Shown here piece after piece: positions 51,552-62,440 of a stretch of DNA of 64,000 nucleotides (the stretch's first letter is position 1; every line of letters starts with the position of its first letter). The notes under the pieces are model-generated. The model did not search any database and had not been told where the DNA came from. It saw only the letters and a list, made by a program, of their open reading frames with translations. The position numbers were made by a program, and so were the translations under genes. The stretch spans positions 19,966-83,965 of the forward strand of contig CACIWG010000005.1 in the NCBI GenBank assembly GCA_902590245.1, written 5' to 3'. Origin of the DNA: an uncultured SAR116 cluster alpha proteobacterium. Its GTDB lineage: Bacteria; Pseudomonadota; Alphaproteobacteria; Puniceispirillales; Marisalimonadaceae.

Positions 51552-52352
51552 TTGTTAGGAAGAATCCTAAATATTACAAGTTTACAAAATCCTATTATCA
51601 AAGATCTAACTAAAATTATACGCGGTAATAATAAAAATGAAATAAAATCATTTATTTGCGAAGGTAATTTTTTTTTAAAATCGGCATTTGAAAATAATTG
51701 GGAAATACAAACACTAGTGATAAATTCTAATATTAGTTACAGCACAGAAATAACTAAAATTATTAATGATTGTATATTGAAAAATGTTAAAGTTATTAGT
51801 GTAGATAAGAAAATACTATCAAAATTATCTAATAATAATAACGCGCAAAATATTATATTTAAGGTAAAAAAAAAGAAATTTTTATTTAGTGATTTAAATA
51901 TTAATGATGTGCATGTTGCTATTGACGGCATTACAGATCCTGGGAATTTGGGAACTATTTTAAGAACAATAAACGCTTTTGGAGTTAATAATCTTATCTT
52001 AGTAGGTGATACAGTTAATCAATTTAAAAAGGAAGCTGTTAGATCTAGCATGGCATCATTATTTAATCTCAAAATAATTAATACGAATTTTATCAATTTT
52101 AAAAATTGGGTTAATAAAAATTCGATCAGATTATATGGAACTGATCTGAGAAGTGAAAATAACTATTTAAATGAGAATTGGATATTTCCTTTATGTTTAA
52201 TTTTAGGTAATGAAAAAAATGGAATAAGTGAAGAAATAAAAAGCCTTTGCAATAAACTTATTTTTATTAAAACCAAAAATAATGAAAGTTTAAATTTATC
52301 AGTCTCAAATGGAATAATTTTGAGTGAAATATTTAGGAAATATCCTAAATAA
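51552..52352 (+). CDS. TrmH/SpoU-family RNA 2'-O-methyltransferase
   Basis: ITDPGNLGTILRTINAFGVNNLIL, LILGNEKNGIS, LNLSVSNGIIL. Confidence 0.92.
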   Translation: MLGRILNITSLQNPIIKDLTKIIRGNNKNEIKSFICEGNFFLKSAFENNWEIQTLVINSNISYSTEITKIINDCILKNVKVISVDKKILSKLSNNNNAQNIIFKVKKKKFLFSDLNINDVHVAIDGITDPGNLGTILRTINAFGVNNLILVGDTVNQFKKEAVRSSMASLFNLKIINTNFINFKNWVNKNSIRLYGTDLRSENNYLNENWIFPLCLILGNEKNGISEEIKSLCNKLIFIKTKNNESLNLSVSNGIILSEIFRKYPK

Positions 52353-52355
52353 TTT

Positions 52356-53759
52356 TTAAAGTCTTTTAAATATTTGCTTTCCTAACTCAACACCATATTG
52401 ATCAAAGGAATTTATGTCAAAAAAAGAACCTTCAAATAGCGTTTTATATTCATAAATGCAAAGCAATTGTCCAAGTGTATATTCGTTTAATTTATTGAAC
52501 ATAAAAAGGTCAACAGGTCTATTTCCTTTAACATGTTGGTGAACATTTTCAATGCTTTTATCAGATCCATTTTTAAAAGCAAAGTACTGGGATATAGCAA
52601 AATTTTGTAAATCTTTTGAATTTTTTTTGTCATAATCATTAAAAATACAAAATTCAGAATTTAAGTTATCAGAAAAACAAATTAAATCCGCAGTAAAAGA
52701 TAAGGTTGACTGGTGTAAGGCTTGAAAAAAACTATGCTGTGCATCTGTCCCAACTTCACCAAATATGAATGAACAAGGTGAATATGAAATATTTTCATTA
52801 AAAGAATTGACAGATTTTCCATTACTTTCCATAACAAGTTGCTGCAAGTAAGAAGGTAATAAAGAAAGTTGGTCTGAATATGGAATTACAATATGATTGT
52901 AAATAGAATGGTATTTACGAAAATAAAAGCTTTTAAGAGCTAAAATATATGGTAGAGATTTTTCAAAATTTTTAACTATAAGGTCATCAATACTTTTACC
53001 ACCATTAAGAAAATTGGTAAAAAATTCTTTACCAAATATAATAGCATTAACTAAGTTTGAAGAAGACCATATAGAAAAACGACCACCAATTGATGTGTCT
53101 AATTTAATAATATTTGAAGATGATAACCCATATTTAATGGCCTTTTCAGGAAAAGAGGTAATAAAAAATAAATTATTATAAAATAATTCTTCAGATCTAG
53201 ACTTTAAAAACCAAGCCCGTATTTTTTTTAAATTTTCTTGAGTTTCGTAAGTACTAAAAGACTTGGAAACACAAATAATAAGTGTGTTAGTAGGATTTAA
53301 TTTAATAATTTTTTTATTTAAAGATAAAGGGTCTAAATTAGATATAAAATGAACATTTGGGCCATTTGATAAATGTGAAAAAGAATTATAAATTAATTTA
53401 GGACCAAGGTTAGATCCACCAGAGCCAAGATGAATTATATCAGTTATATTTGAATACTTAGAAGAATTTATATAATCAGCAGTTTTAAACATGGTATCTA
53501 AATCATTAAAAATATTTGGATATTTAGATGACATATCTTTGTCACCATAAAATCTTGGGACAAAGTGAAGTGCTGATTTGTTTTCAGTAAAATTTATTTT
53601 AGAGTTGTTAAATAAAGCAGTAACAAACGTATTAGCTTTAGAAAAAAGGGATAATTTATCATCATTATTAAAATTTTCATTAGATAAATGTGAAAAAGAA
53701 TAAAAATTTAATCTATCTAAGGATTGTACTAAATCAGGTTTTAGTTTTAAATTATTCAT
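52356..53759 (-). CDS. pgi: Glucose-6-phosphate isomerase
   Basis: HLGSGGSNLGPKLIY, CVSKSFSTYET, GGRFSIWSSSNL, GEVGTDAQHSFFQALHQS. Confidence 0.93.
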   Translation of the reverse strand: MNNLKLKPDLVQSLDRLNFYSFSHLSNENFNNDDKLSLFSKANTFVTALFNNSKINFTENKSALHFVPRFYGDKDMSSKYPNIFNDLDTMFKTADYINSSKYSNITDIIHLGSGGSNLGPKLIYNSFSHLSNGPNVHFISNLDPLSLNKKIIKLNPTNTLIICVSKSFSTYETQENLKKIRAWFLKSRSEELFYNNLFFITSFPEKAIKYGLSSSNIIKLDTSIGGRFSIWSSSNLVNAIIFGKEFFTNFLNGGKSIDDLIVKNFEKSLPYILALKSFYFRKYHSIYNHIVIPYSDQLSLLPSYLQQLVMESNGKSVNSFNENISYSPCSFIFGEVGTDAQHSFFQALHQSTLSFTADLICFSDNLNSEFCIFNDYDKKNSKDLQNFAISQYFAFKNGSDKSIENVHQHVKGNRPVDLFMFNKLNEYTLGQLLCIYEYKTLFEGSFFDINSFDQYGVELGKQIFKRL

Positions 53760-53762
53760 AAA

Positions 53763-54566
53763 ATGTTTGATATATCTATTATAATACCAGTTTATAAGGC
53801 GAAATATACAATTAAAAAAACTTTAGAATCAATTAATAATCAAAAGTTCAAAAATAAGATACCAAAAATAGAATTAATTTTGTCAATTGATGATAATAAA
53901 AATTATGAGAAATATAGAAGTATATTAAATAATAAAATAATAAATACTAAAATTGTAAGTACAAATAGAATTGGAAGCGGTCCAGGGAATACAAGAAATA
54001 TAGGATTTAAAAAAGCAATAGGAAAGTACGTATGTTTTTTGGATGCTGATGACGAATATTCAGAGAATTATTTATGTGAAATGTTGCAGGAAATAGAAAG
54101 AGAAAGGTTGCTAATAGCAATTACGAAAATTTTCAATAGAGACAAATTAATAAAGGAATATACAAGTGAAAAAAAATATATGGATATTAAAGAACTAATA
54201 AAATATCCATGTAGTTTTCATCCCTTCATGCAGAGAAGTAAATTTAAGGAATATAAACACCTTCCAAGTCAAGACATATATAATCTAACAGAACATTTAT
54301 CAGAAAAAAAAATTAAAATTATTAAAAATGCTTATTACAAATTAAATCTAAGAAAAAATAGTCTGACTATGAAACCGGGATTTGAACATAAAATTAAACT
54401 CGCATATAAAAAATATTTAATAAAAGGAATAAAAGAAAGGAACAAAAAAATATCAAGGCATTTTGCAGAAAGACTAATATTAAATAAAAATTTTGAGGAA
54501 TGGAAAAAATTAAATAACAGTAAAAAAAGTTATTATGAATATTTAGGAGATATTAATGGAGAATGA
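53763..54566 (+). CDS. Glycosyltransferase family 2
   Basis: ISIIIPVYKAKYTIKKTLESINNQ, GPGNTRNIGFKKAIGKYVCFLDADDEY. Confidence 0.92.
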   Translation: MFDISIIIPVYKAKYTIKKTLESINNQKFKNKIPKIELILSIDDNKNYEKYRSILNNKIINTKIVSTNRIGSGPGNTRNIGFKKAIGKYVCFLDADDEYSENYLCEMLQEIERERLLIAITKIFNRDKLIKEYTSEKKYMDIKELIKYPCSFHPFMQRSKFKEYKHLPSQDIYNLTEHLSEKKIKIIKNAYYKLNLRKNSLTMKPGFEHKIKLAYKKYLIKGIKERNKKISRHFAERLILNKNFEEWKKLNNSKKSYYEYLGDINGE

Positions 54567-55221
54567 AAAAATTTATGTATTTGATGCTTATGGAACATTA
54601 TTTGATGTGGATCATGCATGTAAAGAAATGGCGATCCAATTAGGTGATAATTGGGATGAACTATCAAGTATATGGCGACAAAAACAATTAGAATATAGTT
54701 GGTTATATAATTCAATGAGTAAATATGTTTCATTCTGGAAAATCACAAAATATAGTCTTGAATATGCCATGAATTCATTGTCAATTAACTCAGTCAAAAT
54801 AAAAAATGAATTACTTGATCTTTATTTTAAAATAGGTGCTTTTGAAGAAGTTGAAGAAGTCTTAAAAAAGATAAAAAAAAATAAAATAAAAACAGCAATA
54901 TTATCTAATGGCAGTTATGATATGTTAAATTCAGCAATTAAAAATTCAAAGTTTGATGAATTAATTAGCGAAATCATATCTGTAGATGAATGTAAAAAAT
55001 TTAAGCCTCACAGAGATGTTTATCAGTTAGTGATAGATAAATTCAATATAAATAAAAAAAATTGTATTTTTTTTTCAAGCAATTGTTGGGACATTCATGG
55101 AGCATCAAATTTTGGTTTTCAAACTGTATGGGTAAATAGAAAAAATAACATTGATGAATTTTTACCAGGAAAAGTAGATTATCAAGTAAAAAGTTTAGAG
55201 GATTATATTACTAAAGAGTAG
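54556..55221 (+). CDS. Haloacid dehalogenase type II (HAD superfamily)
   Basis: YVFDAYGTLFDVDHA, TAILSNGSYDML, FFSSNCWDIHGASNFGFQTVWVNR. Confidence 0.93.
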   Translation: MENEKIYVFDAYGTLFDVDHACKEMAIQLGDNWDELSSIWRQKQLEYSWLYNSMSKYVSFWKITKYSLEYAMNSLSINSVKIKNELLDLYFKIGAFEEVEEVLKKIKKNKIKTAILSNGSYDMLNSAIKNSKFDELISEIISVDECKKFKPHRDVYQLVIDKFNINKKNCIFFSSNCWDIHGASNFGFQTVWVNRKNNIDEFLPGKVDYQVKSLEDYITKE

Positions 55222-55939
55222 AATTCATTCCACCATCTATTGAAATTATAGAGCCAGTCATATAACTATTATCAGGATCTACCAGCATTTTTAAAGTAGG
55301 TAATAATTCATTACAAGATGCAAATCTATTTAAAGGTATTTTAGATTTTAATTTAAAAGATTTATTACTTTCGAGAAATGATCTATTTAAATCAGTAATG
55401 ATATATCCAGGACAAATCGCATTTACTAGAATATTATATTTGGCTAATTCAATTGATTGAGATTTGGTCATTTGAATTAAAGCGGCTTTTGATATTGAAT
55501 AGGCACCTACAAACTTTAAAGGATTTAAACCAAGAATAGAGGAAATATTAATAATACGACCAATTTTATTTAGCATCATTTTTGGAATAATTGTATTACT
55601 AATATTTAAAGCAGAAACTAAATTAATATTCATAATTTGATTAAACTCATCTTTAGATACTTCATGTAGAAGTTTAGATTGAGCAATGCCTGCATTGTTA
55701 ATTAAGCAATAAACATTTATATAGGACAACTTTTCCTTAACAAGATTAAAGTCAGTAATATCAATTGGTAAAATTTCATGATTTAAATTTTGATTTGGAA
55801 GAGAGTTAAATGTTTTAATCAATTGATCTTTGTTTCTTGCAATACCAATTATCCTATAGCCTTCACCTGCAAGAAAGTTGGAAAAAGATGCTCCAATACC
55901 TTTTGATGCACCTGTAATTAAAATTGTTTTAATATCCAT
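55211..55939 (-). CDS. Short-chain dehydrogenase/reductase
   Basis: ILITGASKGIGASFSNFL, LINNAGIAQS, YSISKAAL. Confidence 0.93.
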   Translation of the reverse strand: MDIKTILITGASKGIGASFSNFLAGEGYRIIGIARNKDQLIKTFNSLPNQNLNHEILPIDITDFNLVKEKLSYINVYCLINNAGIAQSKLLHEVSKDEFNQIMNINLVSALNISNTIIPKMMLNKIGRIINISSILGLNPLKFVGAYSISKAALIQMTKSQSIELAKYNILVNAICPGYIITDLNRSFLESNKSFKLKSKIPLNRFASCNELLPTLKMLVDPDNSYMTGSIISIDGGMNSTL

Positions 55940-55954
55940 AATTTAAATATATAT

Positions 55955-56989
55955 ATGAAATTAATGACAAAAAATAATATTAATTTAAAAAAATGGTTAC
56001 AAGAAAAATTACCTAATCTAGGTAACCTAAATAAAATAGAAAAATTTGATGTAGGCCAATCAAATCCAACTTATTTATTACATTGTGAAAATAGAAAAAT
56101 AGTACTTAGGTCAAAGCCTAAGGGTAATTTATTAAGAGGAGCTCATAGAATAGATAGAGAATACAAAGTAATGAATGCTCTTAAAGAAACTAAAATACCG
56201 GTTCCAAATATGATTACTTATTGTGAAGAGAATAAGATTATTGGTTCGGAGTTTTTTTTAATGGATTTTATTAATGGTATAAAAGAAAGAAAACCAATCT
56301 TAGAAAATTACAGTAAAGATGAGAAGAATAAAATTTACAAAAAAAAATCAGAAGTATTAATAAATTTAGCTAGGCTAGATCTGAAAAAGTGTAAATTGGA
56401 AGATTATGGTAAAAAATCAGATTATTTATTTCGACAAATTGATTTGTGGATAAAACAATACAGAGCATCTGAAACTAAAAAAATAGAAGCAATGGAATTT
56501 TTAATTGAAAATTTAGGATCAAACATTCCAAAAATATATGAAAAATTTAATCCTGTTTTAACCCATGGCGATTTTAGAATAGATAATATGATTTTTTCAA
56601 AGAATTTAGACATAGCATCTTTATTAGATTGGGAGTTATCAACATTAGCACCACCATTTATAGATTTATCATATTGGTGTTTAATGCTTAGATTTGAAAC
56701 ATATTGGCCAATTCCAGGTTTAGGTCAAATCAGAAATAATAATATTACAGAAGGAATACCAAAGGAAAAAGAGTTATTACAACGTTATGCTGATGCATTA
56801 GGATATGATATCGGAAAGAGCTGGAATTTTCTTTTAGCTTTTAACTGCTTTAGATTTGCTGGAATTTTACAAGGAGTATTTAAAAGATCTAAAGATGGAA
56901 ACAATGCAGGGAAAGACGCAAACAAAGTTGGGTTGTTAACTGAGCCTGTATCAAAAATGGGTGAACATTTTTTAAAATTATATATTTAA
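55955..56989 (+). CDS. Aminoglycoside phosphotransferase-fold (ACAD10-type) phosphotransferase family protein
   Basis: GQSNPTYLL, VLRSKPKGNLLRGAHRIDREYKVM, LTHGDFRIDNMIF, LLDWELSTLAPPFIDLSYW. Confidence 0.92.
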   Translation: MKLMTKNNINLKKWLQEKLPNLGNLNKIEKFDVGQSNPTYLLHCENRKIVLRSKPKGNLLRGAHRIDREYKVMNALKETKIPVPNMITYCEENKIIGSEFFLMDFINGIKERKPILENYSKDEKNKIYKKKSEVLINLARLDLKKCKLEDYGKKSDYLFRQIDLWIKQYRASETKKIEAMEFLIENLGSNIPKIYEKFNPVLTHGDFRIDNMIFSKNLDIASLLDWELSTLAPPFIDLSYWCLMLRFETYWPIPGLGQIRNNNITEGIPKEKELLQRYADALGYDIGKSWNFLLAFNCFRFAGILQGVFKRSKDGNNAGKDANKVGLLTEPVSKMGEHFLKLYI

Positions 56990-58135
56990 AAACCTATTAG
57001 GGTTTATCATTAGCAAAGATCCAAAAATTAAAACTATTCCAGAAATTATCATTGAAAAAAAGAATGAACCAAAATAATCAGTTAAAAGTCCACTAAGATA
57101 AGGTCCTATCATTTGTCCAATACTGAAAGAAAATGTTAAAACTGCAGTCGAAACTATAAATGATCCAGAGAACCTTTTCTGACCCTCTAAAAGACACATT
57201 GAAGTTATAGGTACAAAGGATAAACCAAATAATATACAGGAAATAAAAATTCCAAATTCATTATTAATTAATACAGAAAACAAAACTCCTAATCCCAATA
57301 TTAAATTCGCTAAAAAAAGTCCAATATCATTACCAATTTTACTACCAAACCAATTCCAAAAAAAAACTGAAGGAATTCCTGTAACTCCTACTACAAACCA
57401 TACGTAGGGCTCAGTTTTTTCTAAGCCTGGTGTCAATCTTGACATTGTTGATATAAAGGTAGCAAATGCAACATATCCAAACCCATATAATCCATAACTA
57501 ATAGTAATTAAAGAAAATCCTAAATTTGTTTTATTTTTTGATTTTAAATTATATTTAATTTCTGCTTTTTGAATTGGTGTAAATTTAATAATTTGAAATG
57601 ATAGCATTATAGCTAAAATACCAATAGAGAACCACAGTTCATCCCATGTAAAATTTAAAAAACCTAGATAAGATACGACAATAGCTGACAGTGCCATGCC
57701 CAGTCCAACTCCAGAAAAATGAGCAGTTCCCAGAAATGATTTACCTTTTTTTTGAATATGTGAAACTATTAAAGATGTTCCTAAAATTAATACAAACGCA
57801 CTAAAAACTCCATGAATGAAACGTATAAGTATAAATACTTCAAAAGTATTCGTTAGGCCCATAGCAAAAAGAGATATGATAGAGATAAAAATTGAGTAAA
57901 TAAATATTGATCGAATATTTTTTGGAAATTTTGGGAAAATAGGAATTAACGAACCCAATAAATAACCTAAATAATTTGAAGAGGCTATTAAGCCTGCTTC
58001 TGTTGTGGTTAAGTTTAATTCAGAAATCATATAAGGTAAAATAGGTGTGTAAGAAAATCTCCCTATTCCAACAGCAATTGTAAGTGCTGCAATGCCAGTA
58101 AGAATTAAAATAGCAACATTATTTGTCTTATTCAT
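56978..58135 (-). CDS. YbfB/YjiJ-type MFS transporter
   Basis: ALTIAVGIGRFSYTPILPYM, GLIASSNYLGYLLGSL. Confidence 0.92.
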   Translation of the reverse strand: MNKTNNVAILILTGIAALTIAVGIGRFSYTPILPYMISELNLTTTEAGLIASSNYLGYLLGSLIPIFPKFPKNIRSIFIYSIFISIISLFAMGLTNTFEVFILIRFIHGVFSAFVLILGTSLIVSHIQKKGKSFLGTAHFSGVGLGMALSAIVVSYLGFLNFTWDELWFSIGILAIMLSFQIIKFTPIQKAEIKYNLKSKNKTNLGFSLITISYGLYGFGYVAFATFISTMSRLTPGLEKTEPYVWFVVGVTGIPSVFFWNWFGSKIGNDIGLFLANLILGLGVLFSVLINNEFGIFISCILFGLSFVPITSMCLLEGQKRFSGSFIVSTAVLTFSFSIGQMIGPYLSGLLTDYFGSFFFSMIISGIVLIFGSLLMINPNRFLNI

Positions 58136-58191
58136 TAATTTAGATTATCTTAAATGTGTAAATAAGCATCTAACAATTTTATTTTTTTAAT

Positions 58192-58968
58192 ATGGAATTT
58201 ATAGAAACAAAAAAAATTACAAATAATATTGCTAAAATAACACTCACTAATGGTAAAAAATACAACCCATTATCTTTAAATGTGTTAAGACATCTAAATA
58301 GTGAATTCAATGATTTGTCAAATGATTCAAATGTGAAAGCAATCATAATCTCATCAAATGGTCCTGGTTTCTCAGCAGGGCATGATTTACAAGAGCTTAA
58401 ACAAAATAAAAATAATAAAGAATTTTTTACTGAACTTTTTAATGAGTGTTCAGATCTAATGTTAAAAATAATGAAATCACCTCAACCGGTAATAGCTCAA
58501 ATACCTGGGGTCGCAGCTGCGGCAGGATGTCAATTAGTTGCAACATGTGATCTCGCTATAGCATCTAATGAAGCAGTTTTTATAACTCCTGGCGTAAATA
58601 TAGGTTTATTTTGTTCTACACCAATGGTTGCGGTTTCTAGATCTCTAGGTCGAAAAAAAACAATGGAAATGTTGTTAACTGGTGAAAGTATGAATGCTAA
58701 GGATGCTGTTAGTTTTGGGTTAATTAATAAAAATGTTCCTTTAAACGAATTAGAGATAACAGTATTAAACTTTGCAAAATTAATTGCATCTAAACCAACT
58801 TCAACTGTTAGAATTGGGAAAGAAGCATTTTATAAACAAGCCGAATTGCCAATAGAAAAAGCTTATAAATATACATCTGAAGTTATGGCTCAAAATATGT
58901 TAAAAAAAGATGCTAAGGAGGGCATAGAAGCGTTTCTAGAAAAAAGAGAACCCAAATGGGAAAATTAG
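58192..58968 (+). CDS. Enoyl-CoA hydratase/isomerase family protein
   Basis: NGPGFSAGHDLQEL, IAQIPGVAAAAGCQLVATCDLAIAS. Confidence 0.93.
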   Translation: MEFIETKKITNNIAKITLTNGKKYNPLSLNVLRHLNSEFNDLSNDSNVKAIIISSNGPGFSAGHDLQELKQNKNNKEFFTELFNECSDLMLKIMKSPQPVIAQIPGVAAAAGCQLVATCDLAIASNEAVFITPGVNIGLFCSTPMVAVSRSLGRKKTMEMLLTGESMNAKDAVSFGLINKNVPLNELEITVLNFAKLIASKPTSTVRIGKEAFYKQAELPIEKAYKYTSEVMAQNMLKKDAKEGIEAFLEKREPKWEN

Positions 58969-60752
58969 AGATTATCCAAAGATACTTTTAAATCATTGAT
59001 AATATCATCACTGTGTTCTAATCCAATTGACAATCTAATGACGTTATCCCCCGCACCAGATATTTCCCTCTCTTTAGGGTTCAATTGTCTGTGCGTTGTT
59101 GAAGCGGGGTGTATTATTAAAGATTTTGTATCACCAACATTTGCTAAATGTGAAAATAAATTACAGTTTTCAACAATTTTTTTAGCTCCATCAAACCCAG
59201 CTTTAACTGAGATTGTAAAGACAGATCCAAAACCAAACTTAAAATACTTTTTTGCTAATTGATATGATTTATTTTTTTGAAAGCCACTCCAAGATACAGA
59301 ATCTACTTTATCATGTTTTATCAGGAAATTTGCAACTTCATCCGCGTTTGACATATGTTTTTGCATTCTTAAGTTTAGTGTTTCAATTCCTGTCAAAGTT
59401 AAATAAGCATTAAATGGTGACATAGTAGCACCTAAATCTCTTAAAGCACTGACATGGCAAAAATTGATATATGCTAAGTTACCAAATGTTTCAAAAAATT
59501 TAATTCCATGATATGAAGTATCAGGTTCAGTCAATTTTTCAAAATCTCTGCCCTTATTCCAGTCAAATTTACCTGCATCTACTACACAACCTCCCATAGC
59601 ATTCCCATGACCAGATAAAAATTTAGTTGTAGAATATATAATTATGTCTGCACCATAATTTGATGGCTGACAGATAGCTTGTGTAGCCATTGTATTATCT
59701 ATTATTAGAGGTATTCCCTCATTATGGGCCAATTCTGATAATTTCTCTATGTCGGAAACAAATCCCTCAGGGTTAGATAAGCTTTCTGCAAATAGTGCTC
59801 TAACATTCTTTGCTTTGATGGCTTGTTTTATCTCATCATAATTTGTTATATCAACAAGATCGGTTTCCCATCCAAATGATTTAAAACTTTTTGTGAATTG
59901 TGTTATTGAACCACCATAAAGTTTTGAACTAGCAACTATTTTTTTGCCTGGACTTAGTAAAGGATATAAAGCAATAAGTTGAGCTGCATGGCCAGATGAA
60001 ACGCAACAAGATCCAACAGCATTATCTAATGCTGCAATTTTTTGCTCTAAAGCTGCAGTTGTTGGATTAGATAAACGTCCATAAATATTACCATTTTCCT
60101 GCAAATTGTATAAAGATGCTGCATGTTCACTGTCATCGAAGGCAAAGGCTGTTGATTGATAAATTGGAAAACTTCTTGCACCTGTAACTGGATCTGGTGA
60201 CGTTCCAGCGTGTATACTTAAAGTTTCTATATTATTTGATTTAATAAAATTTCCTGAATTGTCATTATTGTTTATTAATTTATTTTTTTTAGATGAAATC
60301 AATTTAGAATAAAATCCTCCACTTCCTAACTCACCAAATATTCTTGAGTGTTCAATTTTAGGGCATCTATTATAAATACAATCTAAATTATTTTTCAAAA
60401 CTAAATCATTAGCCTCTGAGTTAAAGATACCGATTTGCATCCAAAAAACTTTTGCTTTAATTTTAATTGTATCTTTAGCTAATTCTAAACATTCGTCACT
60501 TTTTCGAAAAACATCAACCATATCAATATTAATAGGAATGTCTTTTAATGATGCATAACATAATTCATTATGAATTTTTTTACCAGCTTCTTTAGGATTT
60601 ACAGGTATTATTTTATAACCTTTCCTTTGTAAATATTTCATTACAAAATTAGATGGTCTTTTCCAATTATTACTGGCCCCAACTACTGCAATCGTTTTTA
60701 CTGAGGATAAAATATTCGCAATTTTTAAATCACTAAATTTATCATCATTCAT
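58965..60752 (-). CDS. Fusion: N-terminal CoA-binding domain + O-acetylhomoserine sulfhydrylase
   Basis: N-term IAVVGASNNWKRPSNFVMKYLQRKGYKIIPVNPKEAG; C-term ETLSIHAGTSPDPVTGARSFPIYQSTAF...IIYSTTKFLSGHGNAMGG. Confidence 0.93.
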   Translation of the reverse strand: MNDDKFSDLKIANILSSVKTIAVVGASNNWKRPSNFVMKYLQRKGYKIIPVNPKEAGKKIHNELCYASLKDIPINIDMVDVFRKSDECLELAKDTIKIKAKVFWMQIGIFNSEANDLVLKNNLDCIYNRCPKIEHSRIFGELGSGGFYSKLISSKKNKLINNNDNSGNFIKSNNIETLSIHAGTSPDPVTGARSFPIYQSTAFAFDDSEHAASLYNLQENGNIYGRLSNPTTAALEQKIAALDNAVGSCCVSSGHAAQLIALYPLLSPGKKIVASSKLYGGSITQFTKSFKSFGWETDLVDITNYDEIKQAIKAKNVRALFAESLSNPEGFVSDIEKLSELAHNEGIPLIIDNTMATQAICQPSNYGADIIIYSTTKFLSGHGNAMGGCVVDAGKFDWNKGRDFEKLTEPDTSYHGIKFFETFGNLAYINFCHVSALRDLGATMSPFNAYLTLTGIETLNLRMQKHMSNADEVANFLIKHDKVDSVSWSGFQKNKSYQLAKKYFKFGFGSVFTISVKAGFDGAKKIVENCNLFSHLANVGDTKSLIIHPASTTHRQLNPKEREISGAGDNVIRLSIGLEHSDDIINDLKVSLDNL

Positions 60753-60822
60753 ATTTTCCCCTTATTTAATTTAATAAAAATTTTTTGTTCAAAATTTTAA
60801 TATCTAACTTATACTCAATACA

Positions 60823-62421
60823 ATGGATAAACAAGTTTTTGATATAATTATAGTAGGTGCTGGGACTGCAGGTTGTTTGTTAGCCAATAGGTTATCTGCT
60901 AACAAAAACTTAAATATAGCTCTTATTGAAGCAGGTGGGAGTGATAATTATCATTGGATTCATATTCCAGTTGGATATCTATATTGTATGGGCAATAAAA
61001 GAACTGATTGGTTATACAAAACTTCTTCTCAACCAGGTTTAAATGGTAGACACCTTAACTACCCAAGAGGAAAAGTGATGGGTGGTTGTTCATCTATTAA
61101 TGGCATGATATACATGCGAGGACAATCCAAAGACTACGATCATTGGAGACAATTAGGTAATATTGGTTGGAGTTGGGACGATGTTCTACCATATTTTGTA
61201 AAAACTGAAGATAATTTTTCTGGAACAGATGAGTATCATGGTCAAGGAGGAGAATGGCGTGTTGATGAACAAAGATTACATTGGGATGTATTAGATGATT
61301 TCCAAAATGCTACTGTAGAAGCAGGTATTCCAAAAATAAAAGATTTTAATAATGGTAATAATTTTGGTGTTTCGTACTTTAAAGTTAATCAAAAAAATGG
61401 ATTTAGATTAAATACAGTCAAAGCCTTCTTAAAACCAATTCAACAAAGAAAAAATTTAAAGATATTTAAAAATTGTGAAGTTGAAAGTTTAATTATTAAT
61501 AACAAGATTGTTACAGGTTTAAAAATTAATACAAATGGAAATGAGCTTCAAGTCTCATGTAACAAAGAAGTTATATTATCTGCTGGATCAGTTGGGTCAC
61601 CAAAAATCCTTGAACTTTCTGGGATTGGAAATCCTAAACTTTTGATAAAATTAGGTATTAAACCTATAATCGATTCAAAAAATGTTGGAGAAAATTTACA
61701 AGACCATTTGCAACTTAGAGTAATATATAAACTACAAAACGCAAAAACATTAAATCAAGAAATAAATTCAGTTTTTGGCAAAATGAAAATTGGAATGGAA
61801 TATCTTTTTAAAAGAAAAGGTCCCATGTCAATGGCTCCAAGTCAATTAGGTGTTTTCGCAATGTCAGATTCTTCATATGAAATGCCTAATGTCCAGTTTC
61901 ATGTTCAACCTCTTTCTTTAGATAAATTTGGAGATCCACTTCATAATTTTCCTGGCCTAACAGCAAGCGTTTGTAATTTAAATCCTTTAAGTAGAGGTTC
62001 AGTTCACATTAAATCGAAAGATTTAAAAGTGCAGCCAGAAATTAATCCTAACTATTTATCACATGCAACTGATAAAAAAGTTGCAGCTGATTCTATTAAA
62101 TTAGCAAGAAAAATTATTTCACAACCATCAATGAAAAAATATAATCCAGAGGAGTATGCACCTGGTATAAATTATCAGACTGATAAAGATTTAGAAAGAG
62201 TGGCAGGTGATATCGGAACAACAATTTTTCATCCAGTTGGAACTTGTGCAATGGGGGTAAGAGATGATTCTGTAACTAAGCCAAATCTAAAAGTAAATGG
62301 TATAGAAAAATTAAGGGTGGTTGACGCATCAATAATGCCTTCAATAACTTCTGGTAATACAAATTCTCCAACTTTAATGATTGCTGAAAAAGCTTCCGAA
62401 TTAATTTTGAATGAGGTATAA
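60823..62421 (+). CDS. GMC family oxidoreductase (choline dehydrogenase-like)
   Basis: IIVGAGTAGCLLANRLSANKNLNIALIEAGG, PRGKVMGGCSSINGMIYMRGQ, HPVGTCAMG. Confidence 0.94.
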   Translation: MDKQVFDIIIVGAGTAGCLLANRLSANKNLNIALIEAGGSDNYHWIHIPVGYLYCMGNKRTDWLYKTSSQPGLNGRHLNYPRGKVMGGCSSINGMIYMRGQSKDYDHWRQLGNIGWSWDDVLPYFVKTEDNFSGTDEYHGQGGEWRVDEQRLHWDVLDDFQNATVEAGIPKIKDFNNGNNFGVSYFKVNQKNGFRLNTVKAFLKPIQQRKNLKIFKNCEVESLIINNKIVTGLKINTNGNELQVSCNKEVILSAGSVGSPKILELSGIGNPKLLIKLGIKPIIDSKNVGENLQDHLQLRVIYKLQNAKTLNQEINSVFGKMKIGMEYLFKRKGPMSMAPSQLGVFAMSDSSYEMPNVQFHVQPLSLDKFGDPLHNFPGLTASVCNLNPLSRGSVHIKSKDLKVQPEINPNYLSHATDKKVAADSIKLARKIISQPSMKKYNPEEYAPGINYQTDKDLERVAGDIGTTIFHPVGTCAMGVRDDSVTKPNLKVNGIEKLRVVDASIMPSITSGNTNSPTLMIAEKASELILNEV

Positions 62422-62440
62422 ATTACTCATGAGATGATTT

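Noticed and set aside
60753-60822. Possible SAM riboswitch upstream of the O-acetylhomoserine sulfhydrylase fusion
   Set aside because: The divergent gap is only 70 bp, very AT-rich, and I could not see a SAM-II or SAM-V consensus; an Infernal/Rfam scan would be decisive
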